Shown here one piece after another: positions 51,109-59,790 of a stretch of DNA of 64,000 bases (position 1 is its first letter; each line of letters starts with the position of its first letter). Made by a program: the position numbers and the translations under genes. The stretch covers positions 28,090,001 to 28,154,000 of the forward strand of contig NC_088920.1 in assembly GCF_038396675.1 (NCBI RefSeq). The letters are read 5' to 3'. This DNA comes from Hydra vulgaris. Taxonomy: Eukaryota > Cnidaria > Hydrozoa > Anthoathecata > Hydridae. A model generated the notes under the pieces. That model made no database searches, had not been told where the DNA came from, and saw only the letters and a list, made by a program, of their open reading frames with translations.

Positions 51109-51513
51109 ATGGATATAGATAACAAGAAATACAATGAATATTATGATAATAAATACTATAATGTACATGGTGATATATCCGAATATGAAGAAATAAATAA
51201 TGATTCGTGTCTCTATTATAGTTTTAATAAAGCAACTCAAATTTTAGATTTACGAATAAATTATGGTAAAATGGAATTTGAACAAAGTTATTGTTTAAAA
51301 AATGTTGATATATTAGACTTTTCTTACAAAATATTAAAACAAATCAAGAGTCGTATAAGTTTACATTTACCTGAATTGAAAGAATTTTTCATTTCACCTG
51401 ACTATTTAGATTTACTTATTAGTTTATATGGAAGAGAATATTCTTTAAATGTATTCCTGAAAGAACCAGAAAATGAGATTGAATGTAAAGTTAGAGAAAT
51501 TTGGAATAAATAA
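51109..51513 (+). CDS. Paralogue of the repeat protein's C-terminal domain, intact
   Basis: 134 codons, intact. The N-terminal half is tyrosine- and asparagine-rich (NKKYNEYYDNKYYNVHGD). The last 50 residues (LHLPELKEFFISPDYLDLLI, then YGREYSLNVFLKEPENEIE) are almost identical to the end of the preceding gene, including at the nucleotide level, which shows a recent partial tandem duplication. Function unknown. Confidence 0.7.
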   Translation: MDIDNKKYNEYYDNKYYNVHGDISEYEEINNDSCLYYSFNKATQILDLRINYGKMEFEQSYCLKNVDILDFSYKILKQIKSRISLHLPELKEFFISPDYLDLLISLYGREYSLNVFLKEPENEIECKVREIWNK

Positions 51514-51593
51514 TTTTATTTCTACATAAAATGAAAACTTCACAATAATGTCATAAATATAATAAAGTTAAGTAAATGAAAATTTAATAAAAC

Positions 51594-52668
51594 ATGAGTA
51601 TTGTTTTATTAAATAACAAAATAATAACACAATTTGACAAAGATAATAAAGAGTTTGAAGAATATTTAAACATTTTAAATTTTCATTTAAAAGATAAAAA
51701 TTTATTTTCAGTTGAAGGTGTTAAAACCCTCTTAGATAAAAAAGAGGACCTTGAAAACAAAATATTACAAAAAAAATCATTTATAACTAAAACTCATTGT
51801 ATTATTGAAAAGTTTAATGAGATTTTACAAACAGCAATTCCATTCCGTGAAAAGGAAAAATTTAACGCTGAAAAGGCAAAACTCCAAGAAGAGTATTTAA
51901 AATTTGCAAATGAAGTTATTTTTTTACGTAAATGGGCAGACTTGAATATTAACCTAATTGTTGAACAAGTTATAAAATGTAACCAATGTCAAAATGAGGA
52001 TTATTTAAAATTTGAAATTGATGATAGTAATAAAAAATTTTATACTTTTATAAAATTTTATACAAGATATACTTGAAAACGATACAACTTATAGGGATTA
52101 CGAAAGAAGTAATGTTGCAACTAAATTTACATATTCAAGAATAATTCACTTTCAAGAATGTATTAAACAATACAATAGAAAAAAAAATTGTAAAATTCCA
52201 AAAGAAGTATTTACAAATTAAAAAAAAAAATTTAAAACATATAACCTTTTAGTTGACTCTAAAATTAAAAATGTTAAATATTCAAAAATTACAAAAGAGC
52301 ATATTATTATTTTTTTAAAACAATTAGGGTATACTAATCATTATGAAAATGCTAATTATATTTATTATGTATTACATGGAAAAAGGATTGATAATATTGG
52401 ATATTTAGAAGAACAACTATTAAAAGATTTTAAAGAATTGTCATCTTTATATGATTCAATTTACGGTAAAGATAAACCTAAAGAAATTAAAAGAAAAAAC
52501 TTTATGAACGTGCAATATATTTTATTTCAATTACTGAAAAATAGAGGGCATAATTGTAAACTTGAAGATTTTTCAGTATTAAAAACAATTGAAAGGAAAA
52601 AATTTCACGATGAAAAATGTTCACATTTATTTAGTATTTTAGGATGGAATTTCACCCCAACATTTTGA
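51594..52668 (+). pseudogene. VLTF3-like late transcription factor, one frameshift and one stop
   Basis: Frame 1 (51594 to about 52,060) gives a coiled-coil N-terminus and a short CNQC zinc-finger half. After a 1-nt change near 52,050 the frame continues with ERSNVATKFTYSRIIHFQEC, a TAA at 52,219-52,221, then ITKEHIIIFLKQLGYTNHYE, KRKNFMNVQYILFQLLKNRG and a C-terminal FSILGWNFTPTF, ending at 52,668. The order, the YxRIxHFxE start, the YxxxxxYxHxIxxxL region and the GWxFxP ending are what I know from the poxvirus VLTF3-like domain found throughout NCLDVs. The length (about 355 residues) matches that family. The protein would direct transcription of late (virion) genes. Not standard equipment of Polintons. 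Confidence 0.72.
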
Positions 52669-52923
52669 TTAAAATAAAAAAAGTATCCTTTTAAAATAAA
52701 TGGATAATTTTAAAAGGAAATGTATTAACGATTATGGAACTGGCACTTCACAATTGACCAGCAATTGTATTGAAGACATTAACAATTTTAATTCAATCTA
52801 AAATTATTGTAATAATATAATAAAATTAAGTAAATAAAGTTATAAATTACAAAAAAATTATAAAATAAATTACAAAAAAAATTATAACTTACAATAAAAA
52901 TTTTTTTTTATTCTTTATATAAA
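52669..52923. other. Intergenic region with tiny ORF
   Basis: A 33-codon ORF (ATG 52700) follows an AT-rich leader, with no support beyond its start context. Direct repeats of AATTACAAAAAAATTATAA occur at 52,845-52,885. A T-tract/TATA motif lies at 52,896-52,923. Confidence 0.4.
52896..52923 (+). promoter_or_regulatory. T-tract/TATA promoter-like motif
   Basis: AAAAATTTTTTTTTATTC then TTTATATAAA directly before ATG 52924. Confidence 0.5.
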
Positions 52924-53186
52924 ATGGAAATGCAGATGAAACGAAGATATAAATTAAAAACTTTATTGAATAGAAAAAGGGTAAAATAACAGTTTTAACA
53001 AAATATGCTGATAAAATGACACTTAAAAATAGAACAAATGATCTCATAAACGCAGTAAAAAAATATTACAAATTTTACCATGCAAAATGTATTGACAATG
53101 TCGAATTTAATATCATCTACAGCCAAAAAATTGATAAATATGATCCGCATAAAGGATACTATAACTTAGTTGAAATCTATATATGA
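52924..53186 (+). pseudogene. Small basic hypothetical, one frameshift
   Basis: ATG 52924 after a good T-tract/TATA motif. The first 21 codons (MEMQMKRRYKLKTLL) run into a stop, and a neighbouring frame starting in the AGGG run at about 52,978 continues for about 68 codons (ITVLTKYADKMTLKNRTNDL; HAKCIDNVEFNIIY) to TGA at 53,186. The 3' end overlaps the leader of the protease gene. Unknown function. Confidence 0.45.
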
Positions 53187-53214
53187 AAAAAAAAAATCCT
53201 TTTTCATATATAAA

Positions 53215-53634
53215 ATGAACAAATTTATTAATTTTGAAGGAATAATTCTACCTAATGTACCACTTACAAATTTTCAATTAGAAAAAGCAGCAAAAAAACT
53301 AAAAATAAAAAATTTTAGAGGCGTATTTGTAAGAGATCAACTACCAAAGAAAATGAATAAAAAAGAATGTGGAATAGTAAATGCAGGAGATTCAAGTACA
53401 GATGGATTTCATTGGATCTGTTGGTGTAAAGTCAATGACAAAAAGTATGTCTTTGACTCTTATGCACAACCTCCACCTGTTGAACTTGTCGATTATTTTA
53501 AAAATAATGTCTATTATAATAGTGAAAGAGTTCAATTTGGAGACACTTCATTCTGTGGACATTTGTGCCTTTACGTTTTAAAAAAACTAGATGAAGGAGT
53601 TGATTTTCAAGATATTATTAATAAATTAAATTAA
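53215..53634 (+). CDS. Adenain-like maturation cysteine protease, intact
   Basis: 139 codons, intact from ATG 53215 (the frame is open 15 codons further upstream, but TCATATATAAA lies just before this ATG). The catalytic set is complete: H66 in GFHWICW, D81 in FDSYAQPP, Q107 in VQFGDTS and C114 in FCGHLCLYVL. This is the Ulp1/adenovirus protease fold that cleaves virion proteins during maturation. All of it is present in one frame with normal length, in contrast to most neighbours. Confidence 0.93.
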   Translation: MNKFINFEGIILPNVPLTNFQLEKAAKKLKIKNFRGVFVRDQLPKKMNKKECGIVNAGDSSTDGFHWICWCKVNDKKYVFDSYAQPPPVELVDYFKNNVYYNSERVQFGDTSFCGHLCLYVLKKLDEGVDFQDIINKLN

Positions 53635-53654
53635 AAAAATCTTATATATAAAAA

Positions 53655-54974
53655 ATGCCTGTTGATATATTCGGAAGAACAACAAATTCAAATTCAAATT
53701 CACAAACAGTAGTTGATGGATTAACAATGATTCAAGCTAATAGCACATTTCTTAGAAGAGATGGAATGAATAATATGTCTGCTAAAATTGATATGAATGG
53801 TAACACAATAGAAAATCTACCAACTCCTAGACTACTAAATGATGTTACTTCAAAAGATTACGTCGATCGTATAGTACCTTCTCACATTTCAAAAATAGTA
53901 CCAAATTCAAGTTTAACATGTATTGGATCAAAAAAACAAACTCTTCCACCAAGTACAGGTGAAAAGGGAACAGATGTATTTACTATATCATTTAATAACA
54001 ATAATAGTGGTATCCTAAGAAAACTATGGCTAGCATTATATAAACCAGTTACTACAGGACCAAGTGTTGCAGATAACGTATTTCTTAAAATATATGCAGA
54101 TGGTGAACTTTGCATAGGAAATTTAGTTCATAATACAGATAATACTGGAATAGATACTATTGGTCTAGCCTGTGATTTTTTGTGTTCTCCACTTGGTGGT
54201 TCATTTTATGCTAACTCTTTGCAAGGATGTAATATGCATAATCTTACTCAATTTGGAGGATATTTTGCATTTGATATGCCATTTAAACACACTTTAAAAA
54301 TTGAACTTTATAACGCTACTGGAGTTAATGTTGAGTATTGGATACAACCTTTTGTTTCTAGAAATCCAGCATTACCACCTTACATCTCAGATCTTACTTT
54401 ACGATCTGTTGTATTTAGATATATGAATACATCTTATCGTGCTGAATATATATTGTTAGATACTCCAGGAAAGGGTAATGGGGTTTATTTAAAATATATT
54501 AGAATGCATATTATTGGCCTATCTGGAAGTTGGTGGGAATCAAGAGTACGAATGTATGATGGTGACCTTCCTCCTAAACATGCTAACAATGCTATAACCC
54601 CTTGGACTCCATACAACTATGGTAATTATTCAATATCTAGTGGATATGTAGATGAAAATAATCAGTCTAGTAATAGTACATGTATATTCATATCATCTGG
54701 ATTAGAAGATTTTTATCTCACCTCATGGAATAGTGCTAATCTTTATTCATTTAATAATGAAGAATCTAGACTATTAGCTCAAATAGACAGTAGTGGTGCT
54801 CCGACACCTTCAATTGTATCTACAACTACTATCTCATTTTATAGACATTTTAAAGATTCAATGCCTGCTGTTGGAGCTGGAAGAAGATTAGTAGTTACAT
54901 TAAACTCCGGTGATGCACAAGTTGATCAATCTGTAAGATTTATTTTCATTGGTGTAGCTTACTATTACAGTTAA
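53655..54974 (+). CDS. Fibre-like protein with DUF2961/GH172-like domain, intact
   Basis: 439 codons, intact. The N-terminal 85 residues look like the shaft/collar of a trimeric fibre: TMIQANSTFLRRDGMNNMSA, MNGNTIENLPTPR and NDVTSKDYVD, a pattern familiar from phage tail fibres and Polinton fibres. The rest is beta-rich. The segment SGLEDFYLTSWN (about 350), followed about 50 residues on by ISFYRHFKDSMP, resembles the GTEDYF and YRWH motifs of DUF2961 (GH172) glycosidases, themselves double-jelly-roll proteins. A likely role is host-surface attachment, with possible glycan binding or cleavage. Whether the acidic catalytic residues are complete cannot be told by eye. Preceded by TTATATATAAAAA. 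Confidence 0.7.
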   Translation: MPVDIFGRTTNSNSNSQTVVDGLTMIQANSTFLRRDGMNNMSAKIDMNGNTIENLPTPRLLNDVTSKDYVDRIVPSHISKIVPNSSLTCIGSKKQTLPPSTGEKGTDVFTISFNNNNSGILRKLWLALYKPVTTGPSVADNVFLKIYADGELCIGNLVHNTDNTGIDTIGLACDFLCSPLGGSFYANSLQGCNMHNLTQFGGYFAFDMPFKHTLKIELYNATGVNVEYWIQPFVSRNPALPPYISDLTLRSVVFRYMNTSYRAEYILLDTPGKGNGVYLKYIRMHIIGLSGSWWESRVRMYDGDLPPKHANNAITPWTPYNYGNYSISSGYVDENNQSSNSTCIFISSGLEDFYLTSWNSANLYSFNNEESRLLAQIDSSGAPTPSIVSTTTISFYRHFKDSMPAVGAGRRLVVTLNSGDAQVDQSVRFIFIGVAYYYS

Positions 54975-55011
54975 GTTATCTTAAACAAAAAAATATTTTT
55001 TTTTTGAAAAA

Positions 55012-55041
55012 TGTTATAAATAATTTTCTTGCGTATATAAA
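55012..55041 (+). promoter_or_regulatory. T-tract/TATA promoter-like motif
   Basis: GTTATAAATAATTTTCTTGC then GTATATAAA before ATG 55042. Confidence 0.5.
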
Positions 55042-55792
55042 ATGGAAATGAAAAATGCTAATGAAATATTTTTAACTCCTGAAAAATTTAACATTGAAAA
55101 CTTATTTGTAAAAAAAATATTTAAAACTGACAAACCTGTTCCATATCAAAAATTACATCTTGCATATAGATATGCTAATGGAAATGAGGGACCCGTTTTA
55201 ATAAAAACATTAAAACCTAAATAAAAACATACCTTTATTTTCATATGGCGTTTGCGAAAATAAAGATATGAAAACGAATGAACTTAATGGCTATTCACTT
55301 TCTTTAGTATGTTTTGATGAAAAAGAAGGTATAACTGAAAAACAACAAAAATTTATTGAAATGATTGAAGCTATTGAAGAATTTTGTAGAGAACAAATTG
55401 AAAAGTATAAAGATGAAATAAGAAAAGGTGGTCGAAAATCCCAAGTTAATATTTCAAATTTAAAAATTTTAAGATATAATACAGATAAACCTAATGCACC
55501 TCCAGTAATATATGGAAAGTTATTTACAGAAAAGAAAAAAGATTTAAGAATAACTTCACTATTTTATCGTAAAAATAATAAATCCCTTGTTGAAACTTCA
55601 GGTCATGATTATATAAATCAAAGATGTAATGTCGTTGGATGCTTAAAAATTGATGGTATTTTTATCGGTTCAATGATTGAATCCATACAAACTAAATTAA
55701 CAGAAGTAGCTATTCTAAAAAAGATTTCTAATTTTACAAGTATTATGACAGATTTAGATTTAGGAAATGAGTCAGATGAAGAAAATATGTAA
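55042..55792 (+). pseudogene. Homologue of a conserved NCLDV ssDNA-binding-type protein, one frameshift
   Basis: ATG 55042, 60 codons ending GNEGPVLIKTLKPK. A frame change at about 55,205-55,225 leads to PLFSYGVCENKDM and the long open frame 55,268-55,792 (NELNGYSLSLVCFDEKEGIT; EFCREQIEKYKDEIRKGG; VVGCLKIDGIFIGSMIESIQ). The succession 'GPxxIxT, FSxGVxEN, NGYSxxxxxxD, IxSIxIGxxxxxxQxKLxE' is what I remember from a protein conserved across iridoviruses, phycodnaviruses and mimiviruses and related to the asfarvirus ssDNA-binding protein. In the Polinton it would assist replication. It ends 3 bases before the terminal repeat begins. An acidic tail (DLDLGNESDEENM) fits an SSB. Confidence 0.6.
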
Positions 55793-55794
55793 AG

Positions 55795-56500
55795 TCCTGA
55801 TTCGTTTAACTCTTGGATAGATAATAAAAAATTGAGAAAATTATAATATAGAATAATATTTTTTATAAAATTGACAAATTTTATAAAAAATTTGATCGCG
55901 ATCAAATTTTTTTAGATTGAATTGACCCAGAAATAAAAAAACGATCAAATCGATAAGAAAAAAAATTGAATTTTATCAAAAATTTATAAAATACAGTTTG
56001 AAATGAACCTAAAATAATATGAAAAAAATGTGGTTACTAAAATGGTCGAAATCAAAATGTGGCAGAACCCGCATTATATACTACTTGCGAACTCGCATAA
56101 GTGCGAATTGGCATAAGTGCGAAATACTAATCTGCACATATGCCAATATTTGCAGCTTTATTCGGCGCACTTACGCCAATTGCAGTAACGCTAGTTCGCA
56201 CTTCTGCCAGTATTTGTTACTGCTTCGCACTTCTGCCAACTCGCATTTATGCCAATATTTGCAAATTTATTCGGCGCACTTTGGCCTATTCCCAGTTATG
56301 CTAGTTTGCACTTCTGCCAGTTATTGTAACTGCTTCACATTTATGCTAGTTCGCACTCATGCCAATGTTTGCAAACTTGTTCGGCGCACTTATGCCAGTT
56401 TGCACTAATGCCAATGTTTGCAAAATCTTTTGGCGCACTTATGTAAATTCGCACATATGCCTGTTCACAACGCTTCGCTCTTATGCCAACTTGGGCTTTC
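55795..56500. repeat. Right terminal inverted repeat with expanded subterminal repeats
   Basis: 55,795-56,085 mirrors the left repeat. 56,070-56,500 is a degenerate tandem array of TTCGCACTTATGCCAA-type units, organised in larger blocks of roughly 110 bases containing GCAAATTTATTCGGCGCAC. It includes a copy of the last 15 or so integrase codons (55,800-55,845). Confidence 0.92.
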
Positions 56501-57192
56501 TCAGCCTCCCTTCGCGTTGGAATGACAAGGTTGTAACTGAAACTTTTTATATTGGGAGAATTGAACCATTTAAATTAATTTGAAACAGAAGGTCGCCTAA
56601 AAAACTAAAGACTTAAAACTTAGTGCAGAATATTTTTTAATATTGGCTATGATTATCTTCAAAATAATTGTATACAGCAATCAATAATGTGGTTATAAAT
56701 GGGATGTTGGATTTTTGTTTTTGAAATTTATGTTCCAGGGGGTAGTATCATAAAAACAGCTTTTTTATAAATAAATATTATTTATTACATAAAAATTAAA
56801 ATCTGCTTCCTACATCCCATACAAAATATCTATGTGAATATATGTTCAAAGTTTCAATCAAAAAGGGAAAATACTTTAGTCAGGGTCTTCTGCACAGTGA
56901 TGCTACCCAAAAAAACTGTTTAAAATGAGAAAAACTGTTTTACTTTTAAAAACTTGCAAAAACATCCTTCCCCCACTGAAACTTAATTGAAATTTTGACA
57001 GAATAATTATTGATACATGCTTCATTAAAAAAGCAATCAAGAACATAATATATATGATAAGCTGCTCAAAAATATAGAGTTTGGCAAACACCCTTAGTAT
57101 GCAATAGCATATAATATTTAAATTTTTTTTTTTTTAATAATTTCTTCATTAAAAAAATTTATTGAAATATAGATGTATATATGTTACATAGA

Positions 57193-57285
<93 letters not shown>

Positions 57286-57447
57286 ACTGATTTCTTTTTG
57301 AATATATTATAAATTTTCGAAAAACATTTTTTCTTCGCATCTTTTAAGGATAAGTAAAGAAATTCAAACTTTGTAAATATACACTAAATAACATTTGTAT
57401 GTAAACGCTTTATCATGACAAAAGCAAAATAAAAACTCGTAAAAATG
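56501..57447. other. Non-coding flank of the Polinton
   Basis: No gene seen; includes a (TA)n array at 57,194-57,282. Confidence 0.5.
57194..57282. repeat. (TA)n microsatellite
   Basis: About 90 bases of uninterrupted TA. Confidence 0.95.
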
Positions 57448-59255
57448 TTAAATGCCTTTGAAAACAAACTCAATGGCATTTTCATTAACAAACACTACGT
57501 TAACATTTCTATCTGTAAAAACAGGAGCACCTGAATAAAACAAAAAGGTTTTTTGTCTTTTGACAGCTTTTCTTTTACTAATTGTTACTGACAAATCTAC
57601 TGGTTCCGTAGACGATCCAAAGCTACCTGCAAGATAAACTGTTTCATCTCTAGAAATATGGCTACTGCTGTCCATGCCGGACACAGTAACCATATTTCTG
57701 GAAATTGGTAATCCAAGAGATTTTAAAAGTTTTAACCTTGACTTTAAACCGGCGTTAAACTGCTGCACTGTTTCTGAAAGTACAATTTCAACTTTGAATT
57801 GTTCGCAAAACTTAGTTTTAGAACATTTGTACCAAAAAACCCAATTTACAGATTCATTTTAATTTAGTGTCAGACCTAGCAAACAGCAATTAAAAAGCTC
57901 GCTGTTTTGTAAGATTTGTGATTAGTGGTCTTAAAAGGACAACAAATGAATTTGAAAGTTGTTTAATATTACAAACTAGGATTTGTTTCTTCAATATGTA
58001 CACCATGTATGAATACGCTTCGGACAGAGAGAATATTGTTTATCTAAAGATTTTAAATTGTCCTGAATCATGTGTTTAAAAATAGCCCATACAGCCTTTT
58101 GCATTAAATCAAGATTCCCACTGTTGTAACGGATAGCTTCCCCATAACAGTTTTGCATTTTATCAATTTTCTTATTGGTAAGCCTATTGCACCCTCCAAC
58201 TGTCTTTCCACTGGACAACTTGAGGCCTTTGTTTTTCCTTTTTAATTCCCTAAGACCAGTACCCATTCTCTTCTGAATATTTCCAACACATTCCTCCTTT
58301 TCAACTTCATATCCGTTTTAGAAAACTTCACTACATCGATTTCTAACTTTTCTAAAACTGGCTGTGTCTCCGTCTCCAACAAATTTAACATACTTAAGTG
58401 CTCCTACTTCCACTGACCGTAAAAAGAGCTCACAAGCACAATCGCTCTCCATGTTATCTGCTGAACCTTTGTAGTTAACCAAGCAAACAATTTTATGTAT
58501 TACATACCACTCATTAAACAATTCAGTACCAACACCAAGTTTTTTTTTGTTTCATGCATGCATGACTTACCAAACTCTTGACAATAGCATCAAGGATTTC
58601 GCCTGTATGTACAGAATTAACAAAAACAACACCAATATTTGATGCATGTCTGCGACGTTCCCATGTTCCATCAACTGTAACAGCTACTCGAGCAATCATT
58701 CTACCCAAAGCATCGTTTATTTGCTCAATATTTTCAGGATCTTCAAGTTGTGTAATTTTTTGCAAACGTTGACGTGCTTAATTTATTATTTCCTCCGCTT
58801 TATTTTTTGATTTAGCATGGAGATATTTTAAAATTTTGTTGTACGGTGAGGTATTTATAGATGATAAACCCATATCAGCACAAAATTTTATAAGACCAGC
58901 ATGGCCAATAGTTAAACTGACATATACAGAGCGAACATTAACATCAAATGGTTTTTTAGATTTTGAAGCGTACAATTTGACACGTTAACTAGTTTTAAAT
59001 GAACTATCTTTTAAACAGCTTGAGCATTTAAAATAAGTGTTTCAGCAAGTCCATATTGTGTGACGGCTTTTCTAAAAGACTAAGATAAGATTTTTTACTA
59101 AGACTACACAGTAAAACATCTTTAAGTTTTTCATGTAACAGCTTTGTGTCAATTAATTTATAACCGCTTGCAGCTAAATGACTCCTTGAGTTACAGGAGA
59201 TAACGACTGGCACAAATACTGCCCGAGGGATAACAACACTTGATGTAAATATCAA
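57448..59255 (-). pseudogene. Mutator-like transposase, near full length but broken
   Basis: Minus-strand blocks in order: VNVRSVYVSLTIGHAGLIKF (about 58,930), RVAVTVDGTWERRRHASNIG (about 58,680; first catalytic D), CLVNYKGSADNMESDCACEL (about 58,480), VGDGDTASF (about 58,370; second D), the GLKLSSGKTVGGCNRLTNKK and NCYGEAIRYNS region (58,260-58,120), CPKRIHTWC (about 58,005), then in broken frames NESVNWVFW (about 57,850; catalytic E region), and a long C-terminal open stretch (57,768-57,448). This is the animal Mutator-like family. Several frameshifts and stops make it inactive. The tail beyond residue 60 of the last ORF is not recognised. Confidence 0.8.
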
Positions 59256-59790
59256 TCAGATAAACTAATGAAAACATCTAAATATATAAAATCAATAAAC
59301 ATACCAAAGGCTCTTAGTGAATTAATTAATCCAATTTTCTCGTGGAAGGATTTAGGTGACAGTTTACTTGAACGATGTCTAGATGGAAAAGCACAAAACG
59401 CAAATGAATCGCTAAATAACCTAGTGTGGATGAGAGCCCCAAAAAATGTTTACGTTGGTAAGACCATTATTGAAATACCAGTTAAATCAGCTGTTATTAC
59501 ATTCAATGATGGAGAAATTGGTATTTTGTCAGTATTAAAAACTTAAACGTCTCTGAAGGATTTTTTTTAACTTGTGGTTTAAATCTTAAAAATAAAACCC
59601 GCATTCAGAAAATGAACATTAAAGCTAGTGACAAAGGTAAAAAATAAAGAAAGAGATTGAAAGCAACTAGAAATGGTTTTTATGACAAAATCAAGGACGA
59701 AGAAGGCAAAGTTTATGGACAAGGAGAATTTCAAATTTAATATAATTTGTTTTTTGACTTTACATTTGATTTTCTCCACTCAAGGATTTT
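59235..59790 (+). pseudogene. Second Mutator-like transposase, C-terminal fragment
   Basis: An open frame at 59,268-59,546 reads RCLDGKAQNANESLNNLVWM and VGKTIIEIPVKSAVITFNDG, the C-terminal catalytic-E block of the same family. Frameshifted continuation to about 59,745 has a lysine-rich end (KIKDEEGKVYGQGEF). It lies in the opposite orientation to, and directly beside, the start of the transposase at 57,448-59,255, and carries its own version of the NES(L/V)N block, so it is a separate truncated copy. Confidence 0.75.

Larger units (their letters stand above)
36815..56500. mobile_element. Polinton/Maverick, nearly full length, about 19.7 kb
   Basis: Long terminal inverted repeats (36,815-37,239 and 55,795-56,500) enclose all hallmark Polinton genes: integrase with chromodomain, A32-type ATPase, penton-like and major capsid proteins, protein-primed DNA polymerase B and adenain-like protease. 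Apart from the integrase at the left end, all genes run on the plus strand. Outer limits are approximate because the terminal tandem repeats differ in copy number and I found no 6-bp target duplication. Almost every long gene has one or two inactivating changes. Confidence 0.92.

Noticed and set aside
56070..56500. CRISPR-like array
   Set aside because: Units are degenerate and continuous without unique spacers, and they belong to the Polinton terminal repeat.
57991..59546. A single Mutator-like gene split by inversion
   Set aside because: The minus-strand copy has its own C-terminal block (NESVN region at about 57,850), so the plus-strand block is a second copy.
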